Below, piece by piece: positions 26,720 through 35,157 of a stretch of DNA of 64,000 nucleotides. Source of the stretch: Curtobacterium luteum (GTDB lineage Bacteria; Actinomycetota; Actinomycetes; Actinomycetales; Microbacteriaceae); the NCBI RefSeq assembly GCF_014646995.1, contig NZ_BMOI01000008.1, positions 116,093 to 180,092 of the forward strand. Reading direction: 5' to 3'. Each line of letters opens with the position of its first letter. The first letter of the stretch is position 1. A model generated the notes under the pieces. The model did no database searches, was not told where the DNA came from, and was given only the letters and a program-made list of their open reading frames with translations. Both the position numbers and the translations under genes were made by a program.

Positions 26720-27634
26720 ATGGGACACGACCACGGGCACGCGCACGGCCACGCCTCGGAGCGTGCCCTGCTCGTCGCGTTCTGCGTCTCCGCGGGCATC
26801 CTGCTCGCCGAGGTGGTCGGCGCGGTCGTCACCGGGTCCCTGGCGCTGCTGGTGGACGCCGGGCACATGGTGGTCGACACCGGCGGGATCGGCATCGGCC
26901 TCGTCGCGACCCGGCTCGCCCGGCGCAGCCCGACCGCGCAGCGCACGTGGGGGTACCAGCGGGCCGAGGTGCTCGGTGCCACCGCGCAGGCGGCCATCCT
27001 GCTCGCGGTCGGCGTCTTCGTGATCATCTCCGCGATCCAGCGCCTGGTCGTCCCGGCGGAGATCCACTCCGGGCCCCTGCTCGTGTTCGGCGTGATCGGC
27101 CTCGTCGGCAACCTCGTCGCGTACGCGGTGCTCCTCCGGGCCTCGGGCGAGGGGTTCACCTCACGTGCCGCCCGGCTCGAGGTCCTGAACGACACCCTCG
27201 GCTCGGTCGCCGTGATCGTCGCGGCCGTGGTGCTCATGGTCACCGGGTGGGAGCGCGCCGACTCGGTCGCCGCGATCCTCATCGGCTTGCTCATCCTCCC
27301 GCGGGCGCTCCGGCTGCTCCGTGAGACCGCGAACGTGCTGCTCGAGTCGACGCCGCCCGGGCTCGACCTCGACGCCGTGCGCGGGCACATCCTCGAGCTC
27401 GACCACGTGATCGCCGTGCACGACCTGCACGCCACGCTCGTCGCGACGGGGGTGCCGAACCTCACGGCGCACGTGGTGGTGGACGATCACTGCTTCTCGA
27501 CGGCGCACGCTCCGCGCATCCTCGACGAGTTGCAGCAGTGCGTGGCGGAGCACTTCGACGTGCCCGTGGAGCACTCGACGTTCCAGCTCGAGCCCGCGTC
27601 GCACCGGCGGCACGAGCACGAGGTGCACGCCTAG
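26720..27634 (+). CDS. Cation diffusion facilitator (zinc/heavy-metal efflux)
   Basis: A 304-residue six-helix CDF exporter with a His-rich N-terminus (GHDHGHAHGH) and a His-containing C-terminal cytoplasmic domain. The TM2 metal motif is DAGHMVVDTG. The TM5 motif, usually HxxxD, reads LEVLNDTLGS, so Glu replaces His. This may alter metal preference or be a lineage trait. By family it trades protons for zinc, cadmium or cobalt. Together with the upstream ZnuACB/Zur locus it suggests zinc balance, though no Zur-like site precedes it. Confidence 0.88.
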   Translation: MGHDHGHAHGHASERALLVAFCVSAGILLAEVVGAVVTGSLALLVDAGHMVVDTGGIGIGLVATRLARRSPTAQRTWGYQRAEVLGATAQAAILLAVGVFVIISAIQRLVVPAEIHSGPLLVFGVIGLVGNLVAYAVLLRASGEGFTSRAARLEVLNDTLGSVAVIVAAVVLMVTGWERADSVAAILIGLLILPRALRLLRETANVLLESTPPGLDLDAVRGHILELDHVIAVHDLHATLVATGVPNLTAHVVVDDHCFSTAHAPRILDELQQCVAEHFDVPVEHSTFQLEPASHRRHEHEVHA

Positions 27635-27704
27635 CCGGACGTGCCGCGGCGGCTCGTCCGCGTCGTCCTGGGGTGGTGGTCGGTCTGCTCCGGCGACGGC
27701 GACG

Positions 27705-28116
27705 GCGACAGTCCGCGTCCGCAACCGACGACGTCTCCGCTGTCGCACGACGACGGCCGCGTCGCACCGCAGCGGCGGCGACTGCCCGCGTGCGCGGCGA
27801 CTGCCCGCGTCCGCAACGAACGACGTGTCCGCCGTCGCGCGACGACGACGGCGTCGCACCGCAGCGACGGCGACTGCCCGCGCCCGCAACGAACGACGTG
27901 TCCGCTGTCGCACGACGACGGCGGCGTCGCACCACAGCGACGGTGGCGGGGACGGCGTACTGCAGCCGCGGCGATTGCCCGCGCGCGCAACGAACGACGC
28001 GGCCGCTGTCGCACGACCACGGCGGCGTCGCACCGCAGCGACGGCGACTGCCCGCGCCCGCAACGAACGACGTGTCCGCTGTCGCACGACGACGGCTGCG
28101 TCGCACCACAGCGGCG
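27705..28116. repeat. 73-bp repeat array, five copies
   Basis: Five units of 73 bases begin at 27705, 27797, 27870, 27971 and 28044. Pairs 2-3 and 4-5 are directly joined, while 19- and 28-base spacers separate the others. A typical unit starts GCGACTGCCCGCGCCCGCAA and ends CACCACAGCGACG. CGCTGT and ACAGCG near its middle and end could pair. The array fills a 533-base gap between a convergent CDF exporter and an exported protein. Long open frames through it are composition artefacts. Confidence 0.88.
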
Positions 28117-28167
28117 ACGGCGACGGCGGCGACGACAGCGGGGACAGCGGGGCCGCGCCGGCGACGG

Positions 28168-28761
28168 TCAGCAGCCGTCGGTGCGCGTCGGGTACGCCGT
28201 GATCACCCGGTCGGTGGTGGCGGAGACGATGACCTTGACGAACGGCTCGCGATCCGGCCGCGATCCGTCGTCGAACGACACCGGGGCGACGAAGCAGACC
28301 TTGCCGTCGCCGGCGTCCTCCGGGTACCCGGAGCGCGGCGCCGTCAGGGCCGTCCGGACCGCGGTCAGCATGGCGTCGTCCCAGTCCCGGGAGCCGCGCC
28401 CGCCGAGGACCTCGGTCCAGTCCTGCTCGTGCCGGACCCGGATGTGCTCGTAGCCCTGGCTCGGGTTGCCGCACTGGAGCACGACCCGCCCCAGGGCGTC
28501 GGTGTCGTACTGCGCCACGAGCTGCCGGTCGTCGGACGCGCACCCGTCGAGGACGTCCGCGCCGGGCAGGTCGGGGCCGTCGCGGGTGATGACCACGACG
28601 CCCTCGTTCCCCGAGGTGGTCCCCGCGGCCGACGGCCCCTCGGCGATGACCGGCTCGTCGACGCTGCGATCGGCGGTGAGGGCGAGCCCGCCCGCGAGCA
28701 GACCCGCTGCGAGGACGGCCGCGACCCCGGTGATGACGGACCGGCGGCGCTTCTGGGGCAT
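28168..28761 (-). CDS. Exported protein of unknown function
   Basis: A 197-residue protein. MPQKRRRS and a hydrophobic stretch (residues 9-30) form a signal peptide or anchor; no lipobox is seen. The exported part has four cysteines (CASDD, LQCGNP, KVCFVA and a C-terminal Cys), which may form disulphides. I do not recognise the family. The ATG at 28761 is preferred because the upstream in-frame sequence does not look like protein. It stands alone after the 73-base array. Confidence 0.65.
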   Translation of the reverse strand: MPQKRRRSVITGVAAVLAAGLLAGGLALTADRSVDEPVIAEGPSAAGTTSGNEGVVVITRDGPDLPGADVLDGCASDDRQLVAQYDTDALGRVVLQCGNPSQGYEHIRVRHEQDWTEVLGGRGSRDWDDAMLTAVRTALTAPRSGYPEDAGDGKVCFVAPVSFDDGSRPDREPFVKVIVSATTDRVITAYPTRTDGC

Positions 28762-28891
28762 GCGGCCAGTATGCCGGACCGGCTCCGCGCCTCCAGGCCG
28801 GGACCGGACGCCTGCGGGCCGCAGGGACCCGCGATTACCCGCGGTGCCGCAGGCGACCGCAGTGCCCGCAGGACCTGCGGGCACCCGGGAC

Positions 28892-30154
28892 TCAGGCGCG
28901 CGCGGCCAGCCGCTGCCCGGCGACGACGGCGAGCACCGCCACGAGCACGACGTACCCGACCAGCACCGAGAGCGTCGGGAGCACGAGCAGCGCCGCACCG
29001 ACCGCGACCACCGGGACCGTCAGACCCGCGTAGGCGATGAGGAACGTCGCAGCCAGCACCCCGCCTCGACGCTCGGGTCCGACGAGCGCACCGGCGCTGG
29101 CGATCGAGGCGCGGAAGAGCAGCCCTACCCCGGCGCCCGCGACCACCCCGCCCCCGATGAACCCGGCGACCTGCAGGAGGACCGCAGCGACGGCCAGGAC
29201 CGCGAGCCCGCCGACGAGGAGCACGACCCCGAGCCGGATCTGCGCCCGCTGGGACAGTCGGGCGAAGACGAGCTGGCTGACCGCACTCGCGGCGAACACC
29301 CCGAAGGTCGTGGCCCCGGCGGCGAGTCGGTCGGTCACGTGGAACGTCGTCCCGAGGAAGGTCGGCGCCACCGAGGTGAACAGGCCCTGGACGGCCAGCG
29401 CGGCGAACGCCCCGGTGCCGGCGGCCCAGAACGCAGCACCCTTGCCGGCCGGGGCCTGGATGCGCTGCGGACGGTACGGCACGGGCGACTCGGGGCGGTC
29501 GACGGTCTCGGGCGCGGCGAGCACGACGACGAACGCGATCGCCAAGGCGATGACGAACACGACGTACGGCACCATCAGGGGCTGGCCGACGAACTCGGCC
29601 AGCGCGCCACCGACGAGGGCGCCCAGCGAGAGACCGCCGAGGTTGACCGCGCCCGCCGCGACGCTCGCGCCCTTGGCCGAGGCCTCGGAGCCGGTCGCCC
29701 GGACCCGGAGCTCGCCGAGGTGGGCGGTGGCCGTCGCGGTCAGGGTGCCGACGCCGAGTCCGGTGACGAGCCGGGCGACGATGAGCCCGGGGACGTCGTT
29801 CCAGACCAGGAAGAGCACCGCTGCGACGATCTCGAGTGCAACCGACACGAGGATGAGCGGCTTCCGTCCGTGCACGTCGCTGAGGTGCCCGGCGAGCCAC
29901 AGGGACCCGACCACACCGACGCCGTACGCCGCGAAGACGACCGTGGTGGTGATCGTCGGGAAGCCGTCGCGCGCCTGGTAGATGACGTACAGCGGGGCCG
30001 GGACGGTCGCGAACGCCATCACGGACAGGAACGCGAACGCAACGGCCCAGAAGCCGGCGCCGTGACGGCGGCGGCTGTGCGACCGGCGGCCGCGCGGGGC
30101 GGGGACGGGTCCGGCCGACGGACGAGTGTCGGGGTTCTGCGCGATGACTGGCAT
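28892..30154 (-). CDS. Major facilitator superfamily transporter
   Basis: A 420-residue, 12-helix MFS transporter. A 35-residue Arg/Ser/Pro-rich cytoplasmic N-terminus precedes the first helix. The loop 2-3 motif is GHLSDVHGRKPL. It resembles small-molecule effluxers of the arabinose/drug type. The neighbouring divergent LysR gene, 81 bases away, probably regulates it. A longer in-frame start at 30190 would run into the shared control region. Confidence 0.85.
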   Translation of the reverse strand: MPVIAQNPDTRPSAGPVPAPRGRRSHSRRRHGAGFWAVAFAFLSVMAFATVPAPLYVIYQARDGFPTITTTVVFAAYGVGVVGSLWLAGHLSDVHGRKPLILVSVALEIVAAVLFLVWNDVPGLIVARLVTGLGVGTLTATATAHLGELRVRATGSEASAKGASVAAGAVNLGGLSLGALVGGALAEFVGQPLMVPYVVFVIALAIAFVVVLAAPETVDRPESPVPYRPQRIQAPAGKGAAFWAAGTGAFAALAVQGLFTSVAPTFLGTTFHVTDRLAAGATTFGVFAASAVSQLVFARLSQRAQIRLGVVLLVGGLAVLAVAAVLLQVAGFIGGGVVAGAGVGLLFRASIASAGALVGPERRGGVLAATFLIAYAGLTVPVVAVGAALLVLPTLSVLVGYVVLVAVLAVVAGQRLAARA

Positions 30155-30160
30155 GCTCCG

Positions 30161-30229
30161 ATCATCGACCCCGGGCGCAATCGAGTCCAACGGATGTTCT
30201 TGATGTGTGGCATCGACGCGGTCGATGAT
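30161..30229. promoter_or_regulatory. Inverted repeat in the MFS/LysR control region
   Basis: ATCATCGACC (30161-30170) and GGTCGATGAT (30220-30229) are exact ten-base inverted repeats, 49 bases apart, at either end of the divergent promoter region. Such spacing could allow the LysR tetramer to bind both and bend the DNA. Confidence 0.5.
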
Positions 30230-30235
30230 GGGGTG

Positions 30236-31114
30236 ATGGAGACCCGCCTGCTGGAGCAGTTCGTCGCCGTCGCCACCGAGGGCGGTGTCACCCGTGCGGC
30301 CGAGCGCCTGTGGGCAGCGCAGTCGACGGTGTCCGCCGGGATCGCCTCACTCGAGCGGTCGCTCGGCGTCCGGCTGTTCGAGCGGACCGGACGCACCCTC
30401 GTGCTGACCACCGCCGGCGAGGACCTCCTCCCCCACGCCCGCGCGGTGCTCGAGTCGCTCGACCGGATGCGGGACCTCGCGACCGTCGAGGACGCCGACC
30501 TCCGCGGGCGGGTCCGGCTCGGCATCTTCACGAGCATGGACATCGTCGACCTGACCGGCGTGCTGCGGCGCTTCCGGCAGCGGCACCCGCTCGTCGCGGT
30601 CGAGCTGATGACCTCGCCGACGGGGACGACCGGGCTCGTGCAGGACCTCGTGGCCGGACGGCTCGACCTCGCCTACTCCGGGTTGCCGAACCCGCCGAGC
30701 GGCATCGTCGTCGAGCCGCTGCGCGAGTTGCCGTTCCGCGTCTTCACCGCTCCGGACCACCCCCTGGCCGGTCGCGCATCCGTGTCGCTGGCGGAGCTGG
30801 CGGACGAGCCCTTCGTCGACACCGCGCACGGGTTCGGCAACCGCGTCCTCCTCGACCAGGCGCTCGAGCGGCTCGGGATCCGGCGCCGGATCATCGCGGA
30901 GATGAACGACATGCCCGCGGTGATCCGGTTCGCGGCCGCAGGCCTCGGCGTCGGGGTGGTCCCGGACCCGGGCGTGGAGCACGAGGGCGCAGTGCTCGAG
31001 CTCGACGACGAGGTCCCGCCGCTGCGGATCGGGCTCGCGATGCGCACCAGCCCGGAGCCGAACCGCGCGACGCAGACGCTGGCGCGCGACATCGTGGCGG
31101 CGCGCGTCGGGTAG
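30236..31114 (+). CDS. LysR-family transcriptional regulator
   Basis: A 292-residue LysR protein starting METRLLEQFVAVATEGGVTRAAERL, followed by AAQSTVSAGIASLERSLGVRLFER. The substrate domain runs from about residue 88. It is divergent from the MFS transporter and presumably controls it in response to the transported compound. The ATG at 30236 puts the helix-turn-helix at the standard distance from the N-terminus. Confidence 0.9.
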   Translation: METRLLEQFVAVATEGGVTRAAERLWAAQSTVSAGIASLERSLGVRLFERTGRTLVLTTAGEDLLPHARAVLESLDRMRDLATVEDADLRGRVRLGIFTSMDIVDLTGVLRRFRQRHPLVAVELMTSPTGTTGLVQDLVAGRLDLAYSGLPNPPSGIVVEPLRELPFRVFTAPDHPLAGRASVSLAELADEPFVDTAHGFGNRVLLDQALERLGIRRRIIAEMNDMPAVIRFAAAGLGVGVVPDPGVEHEGAVLELDDEVPPLRIGLAMRTSPEPNRATQTLARDIVAARVG

Positions 31115-31124
31115 GTCCCCGACC

Positions 31125-31172
31125 GACGGACTGGAGGCGCGGTGCGGACTCGCCACGCGCCTCCAGGCCGTC
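31125..31172. repeat. 48-bp palindromic repeat, copy 2
   Basis: The left arm starts GACGGACTGGAGGCGCGGTG, as in copy 1; the right arm ends CTCCAGGCCGTC. The arms have a few mismatches. It fills almost the whole gap between the convergent LysR and membrane-protein genes and overlaps the last two bases of the latter. Confidence 0.8.
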
Positions 31173-31947
31173 AGTCCCCCCAGATCTCCCCGACGATCGC
31201 GGGCAAGAGCCCGTTCGTCGGGAAGTCGGTCTGCATGATGTCGATGGTCAGGTTGCCGCGGGTGAAGTACGTGCCCCGGACAGCGTCGCCACTGTCGGTA
31301 CCAGGCGTCCAGCTGCAGGCCCGGCCACCCAAGCGGTCCTCGCACGTCGGGTTGGATTCCGCCACGAGTTCCGGGATCTCGGCAGCGTCATCCTCAAAAG
31401 CCGGGCGGACCACCACGGAGATGTTGGCGACGACTCCTTCGTTCTGCCACGTGCACGACAAGGCTTCATCTGGGTCGCGCAGCCCTTGGATCCGGTCGTT
31501 CCCGTCCGGTTGCCGACCACCGCCTTCAGGAGTCCAGATCGTCGACGTGTGCTGAGCCGCTCCGAAGAAACGGGCGTAGTCGCTGTCGGGGACGAGGAGG
31601 TAGCAGTCGCCCGGGATCCGGACGTCCGGCTCGCTCGTCGGCGTCGGTGTCGGCACCGGGCGGGGCGTCGGGGTCGCGGTGATCGGTGCGGACGTCGGTG
31701 TGGTGGCCGACGGTGCCGGTTCGGGCTCCTGCGTCTCGGTGGGTGCTGCGACGGGTCGGTCCTGCTGGGACAGGCTCAGGGCGACCGCGCCGGAGGCGGT
31801 GCCCAGGGCGAGCAGCCCGACGACACCGATCACGAGACCGGGGCGCGCACGGCGTCGGCGTCGCGGTGTGGCGCGCTCGAGGACGTTCTGCTTCATCGCC
31901 ACGAGCATCCGCTGGAGGTCGTCTCCCTCGGGGGGTTCAGTGTTCAT
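31171..31947 (-). CDS. Membrane protein partnered with an ECF sigma factor
   Basis: A 258-residue protein. A cytoplasmic, Arg-rich N-terminus (about 36 residues) leads to one helix (about 37-60) and a Thr/Pro-rich stalk. An extracytoplasmic domain has four cysteines (DCYLL, LSCTW, PTCED, RACSW). It overlaps the sigma gene by 11 bases, which suggests an anti-sigma or sensor role, although no zinc-binding anti-sigma motif is present. The outer domain faintly resembles DUF3558 lipoproteins. Confidence 0.7.
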   Translation of the reverse strand: MNTEPPEGDDLQRMLVAMKQNVLERATPRRRRRARPGLVIGVVGLLALGTASGAVALSLSQQDRPVAAPTETQEPEPAPSATTPTSAPITATPTPRPVPTPTPTSEPDVRIPGDCYLLVPDSDYARFFGAAQHTSTIWTPEGGGRQPDGNDRIQGLRDPDEALSCTWQNEGVVANISVVVRPAFEDDAAEIPELVAESNPTCEDRLGGRACSWTPGTDSGDAVRGTYFTRGNLTIDIMQTDFPTNGLLPAIVGEIWGD

Positions 31948-32482
31948 CGTGCATCACCGCCTTCCGCAGTCGTGCGCGGGACCGCGAGACCCGCTGGGTG
32001 ACCGCACCGACGCTCAGGCCGAGCAGCTGCGCGGCCTCGGCGTAGGAGTGCCCCTCCAGCAGGCAGAGTTCGCAGATCCGTCGATCGGTCTCGGGCAGGG
32101 CCGCGATCTCGTCGCGGACCCATCGGAGCCGTTCGACGGCCTCCGCGTGGTCGTCGGGTGCGCGGAGCTCCTCGGGGAGCTCGACGCCGCGGCGACGGGC
32201 CTGCTTGCGCCCGGCGTTCAGCGCGTGGTTCCGGCAGACGACGAGCAGCCAGGGCAGCATCGTGTCGGCCGGGAGCTCGAGGGTCGCGGCGCGCTGCCAG
32301 AGCGTCAGGAACGTGTCCTGCACCGATTCCTCGACGTCCATGCGGCTCTCCACGACGGCCCAGGCGTACCGGGTGAGCGTGGCCGCGTACCGGTCGAACG
32401 CTCGTGCGAGCGCCTGCTGGTCGCCGTGCCCGATCGCCCGGACGAGTTGCTCGTCCGTCTCGGTGCCCGTTCCCACGTCCAC
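31937..32482 (-). CDS. ECF-family RNA polymerase sigma factor
   Basis: A 181-residue sigma-70 family member with only regions 2 and 4. Region 2 includes the DVEESVQDTFLTLWQRA segment (about 50-66). Region 4 has LPETDRRICELCLLEGHSYAEAAQLLGLSVGAVTQRVSRSR. It is followed by a membrane protein that may hold it inactive. Upstream on the gene strand, GCAACC with GGGTCC 16 bases later is a possible autoregulated promoter, with low confidence. Target genes are unknown. Confidence 0.9.
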   Translation of the reverse strand: MDVGTGTETDEQLVRAIGHGDQQALARAFDRYAATLTRYAWAVVESRMDVEESVQDTFLTLWQRAATLELPADTMLPWLLVVCRNHALNAGRKQARRRGVELPEELRAPDDHAEAVERLRWVRDEIAALPETDRRICELCLLEGHSYAEAAQLLGLSVGAVTQRVSRSRARLRKAVMHDEH

Positions 32483-32586
32483 ATCCCACCCCCTTCGTCC
32501 AGGAGTGTCGGCAGGACCCGCGATCCCGACAGGACGGTTGCGGAAACGTGATCTCGGGCGTGTCGCCGGGACCGCTGTCGGCCCCG

Positions 32587-32657
32587 GGGTCAGTCGCCGA
32601 GCGGCGGTGCGATCCCGGCTCCTCGGGTCAGTCGCCGAGCAGCGGTGCGATCCCGGC
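32587..32657. repeat. Direct duplication of the DHA2 gene 3' end
   Basis: Thirty-three bases (starting GGGTCAGTCGCCGAGC) occur at 32587-32619 and 32625-32657 with one difference. The second copy holds the last codons and the stop of the DHA2 transporter; the first lies just beyond the stop. It looks like a slippage duplication of a gene end. Confidence 0.85.
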
Positions 32658-33992
32658 GACGGAACGGTCCGCAGCGGCGGACGCCGAGAGGAAGGCGACC
32701 ATCACGATCGCCACCCCGATCCCCACGACGATCCACCACATCGCGTGGGTCGCCACCGCGAACGACGGCCCCACGCTCGCCACGGCGCTCGCCCCGGTGA
32801 CGGTCCCCGCAAGGGCGACCCCGAGCGACACCCCGGTCTGCCGGCTCGTCGACGCCACGGCAGCGGCCGAGCCGGACTGGGCGCGGGGCATGCCCGACAC
32901 CGCGGTGTTGGTGATCGGCGCGTTCACCATCCCGAACCCGAAGCCGAACAGCACGAACGCCACGACGAGCACGGGCATCGGCGTGGCCGCTCCGATCGTG
33001 GTGAGGACGGCGCCGGCGCCCGCGATGCCGAGACCCGCGAGCAGGAGCGGCACCCGGACCCCCATCGAGCCGACCAGCCGCCCGGACAGGGGCGAGACAA
33101 GCATCGTCGCGACGGCGGCCGGGAGGGTCCACAGGCCCGCCTCGAACGGACTCATGCCACGGACTTCCTGCAGGTAGAGCGCGCTGAGGAAGAGGAACGC
33201 ACCGTTCGCGCCGAACGCGACGATCGCCGTCACGACCGCGGACGAGAACGGGATGCTCCGGAAGAACCGGACGTCGACGAGCGGTTCGGCGCGGCGCCGC
33301 TCGACCCGGACCAGGACGACGAGGGCCACCGCCGCCAGGGCGAAGAGGCCGAGCGACGCCGGCGACGTCCAGCCGAGGCGCGGCCCCTCGATGAGTCCGC
33401 CGACGAGGGACGCCAGCAGCACGATGACGAGCACCTGCCCCAGGGGGTCGAGCCTCCGCGGCTTCGGCGAGCGCGACTCGGGGACGAACAGGAGGGTGAG
33501 CACGATCGCCGCGATGCCGACCGGCACGTTGATCCAGAAGATCGCACGCCACCCCACCGAGTCCGTGAGCGCTCCACCCACGAGGGGCCCGAGCCCCATC
33601 GAGACCCCGACGACCGCTCCCCAGACCCCGACCGCACGGGCGCGCTGCCGTGGGTCGTCGAAGGTCGCGGTGATGATCGACATCGCCACCGGGTTCATCA
33701 TCGAGCCGCCGACGGCCTGCACCATGCGGAAGACGACGAGCCAGCCGACGCCCGGCGCGAGCGAGCACAGGAGCGACCCGACGGTGAAGAGGGCGAGGCC
33801 GACCTGGAACGTCGTCCGCCGCCCGATCCGGTCTGCGGTGGACCCGGAGAGCAGCAGCAGGCTCGCGAGGACGAGCGTGTACGCGTCGATCGTCCACTGC
33901 AGGCCGGAGATGGTGCTGCCGAGCTCACGGCCGATGGACGGCAGCGCGACGTTCACGACGGTCGCGTCGAGCGACACGATGAAGAGGCTCAT
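32628..33992 (-). CDS. DHA2-family multidrug MFS exporter
   Basis: A 454-residue, probably 14-helix proton-driven drug exporter (EmrB/QacA class). Motifs include LDATVVNVALPSI in helix 1 and GSTADRIGRRTTFQ in loop 2-3. The first ATG falls in the middle of helix 1; the in-frame upstream sequence RYRHPRLILAICC would complete the helix, but no ATG, GTG or TTG precedes it before the neighbouring gene. The start is therefore uncertain, and an unusual start codon or sequence error is possible. The 3' end is duplicated just downstream. Confidence 0.85.
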   Translation of the reverse strand: MSLFIVSLDATVVNVALPSIGRELGSTISGLQWTIDAYTLVLASLLLLSGSTADRIGRRTTFQVGLALFTVGSLLCSLAPGVGWLVVFRMVQAVGGSMMNPVAMSIITATFDDPRQRARAVGVWGAVVGVSMGLGPLVGGALTDSVGWRAIFWINVPVGIAAIVLTLLFVPESRSPKPRRLDPLGQVLVIVLLASLVGGLIEGPRLGWTSPASLGLFALAAVALVVLVRVERRRAEPLVDVRFFRSIPFSSAVVTAIVAFGANGAFLFLSALYLQEVRGMSPFEAGLWTLPAAVATMLVSPLSGRLVGSMGVRVPLLLAGLGIAGAGAVLTTIGAATPMPVLVVAFVLFGFGFGMVNAPITNTAVSGMPRAQSGSAAAVASTSRQTGVSLGVALAGTVTGASAVASVGPSFAVATHAMWWIVVGIGVAIVMVAFLSASAAADRSVAGIAPLLGD

Positions 33993-34092
33993 GCAGCAGA
34001 TCGCGAGGATCAGCCGCGGGTGGCGGTACCGCGACGGCAGGTCGGGCGCCCCCTGGAGCGGGCGGAGCCGGCTGCTCGTGCGGGTCGTCCGC

Positions 34093-34356
34093 TCAGTGGA
34101 AGTCGTTGCCGTCTCCCTCGCCCGGGGTCTTGTGACCGCCGAGCATGTCGTTGTCGTCCTGGTCGCTCGTCGACGCCAGCTGGAGCATGGCCAGCACGAC
34201 CACGACCACGATGAACGCGACGCCGAGGAAGATCACGGCGAGCTGCGCTTCGCGGGTCGAGATGAGCACGACCAGGCCCACGAAGACGGCGACGATCGCC
34301 GAGATCCCGAGGAGCTCGGCCGGGCGCAGGCGGTCGCGACGGCTGGGGGTGCTCAT
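34093..34356 (-). CDS. Small two-helix membrane protein
   Basis: An 87-residue protein. After a basic start (MSTPSRRDRLRP), two hydrophobic helices (about residues 15-35 and 40-62) lead to a polar, acidic tail, DQDDNDML to GDGNDFH. It overlaps the DUF308 gene by four bases (ATGA), so the two are co-translated and may form a complex. I do not know its function. Confidence 0.75.
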   Translation of the reverse strand: MSTPSRRDRLRPAELLGISAIVAVFVGLVVLISTREAQLAVIFLGVAFIVVVVVLAMLQLASTSDQDDNDMLGGHKTPGEGDGNDFH

Positions 34357-35009
34357 GCGTGTGGTGCTCCGTCCGGGGCGGCGACCGGGGCGGCCGTTCC
34401 CCACTTGTGCGAGAGTCCGGCGATCACGTGGAAGACCGCCGCGACGGCGAGGTAGGCGCCGAACAGCCCGACCAGGATGATCGGCGCGTCGAGGGTGCCC
34501 TGTGCGTTGTCGATGCCACCGAGCTCCTTCGAGTAGTCCGGCGGCGTGAGGAGGAACGCGATCGCGAGCAGCAGGGTCAGCCCGCCGACCGTCGTCCAGT
34601 CCCGGGAGAAGGGCGACCGGCCGCGCACCCGGAGCCCCTGGGTGAGCTCGAGCGCGCCGGTCAGCACCGCGAACGCCACCACGATCGTGATGAACGCGGG
34701 CAGTCCGGCCCCGTTCAGCACCAGTGCGGCAACGCCGGCGACGAGCGCGACGGCGGCTTGGGCGAGGGTCGAGCGGGCGGATCGCGCGTCGCCGTCGAGC
34801 CGCCGGGAGCCGACCGCGAGGACGATGCCCTCGACCACCGCGAACGCGCCGAACAGCAGCAGGCCGTAGCCCGCGGCGTGGTTCGAGGAGAACGTGATCA
34901 CGAGCGCGACGACCGCCGCGGGGACCGCCCGGAGGACGGGGATCGGCCAGTAGCGTGCGCGCCGGGTGGCGTCGTCCACGGTGGTGGCGTCGTCCACGGA
35001 GTCGGACAC
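34353..35009 (-). CDS. DUF308/HdeD-like membrane protein
   Basis: A 218-residue protein with about six hydrophobic helices in the HdeD pattern of repeated helix pairs. HdeD is linked to acid resistance in E. coli, but the actinobacterial relatives are not characterised. I chose the GTG at 35009, which has AGAGG four bases upstream; the ATG at 35027 lacks a site. It is co-translated with the small membrane protein downstream. Confidence 0.75.
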   Translation of the reverse strand: MSDSVDDATTVDDATRRARYWPIPVLRAVPAAVVALVITFSSNHAAGYGLLLFGAFAVVEGIVLAVGSRRLDGDARSARSTLAQAAVALVAGVAALVLNGAGLPAFITIVVAFAVLTGALELTQGLRVRGRSPFSRDWTTVGGLTLLLAIAFLLTPPDYSKELGGIDNAQGTLDAPIILVGLFGAYLAVAAVFHVIAGLSHKWGTAAPVAAPDGAPHA

Positions 35010-35157
35010 GGGACCTCTTTCGGGCATGCGGATCGTCGCGTCGATCCTACCGCCGGCGCGGTGGGCGCCCGACCGGGGCCGGTTCCTCGCTGAGGAGACT
35101 CGAACCCCGGCCGGGACGCACCGACCGTCGCCGGCGACGGCCGGTCGCTCTCGCTGC

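Noticed and set aside
27705..28116. CRISPR array
   Set aside because: The units are 73 bases, directly joined in pairs, with no unique spacers of regular length and no cas genes nearby.
27161..28543. Long minus- and plus-strand frames through the 73-bp array
   Set aside because: Repetitive Arg/Ala/Thr sequence and overlap with the supported CDF and exported-protein genes.
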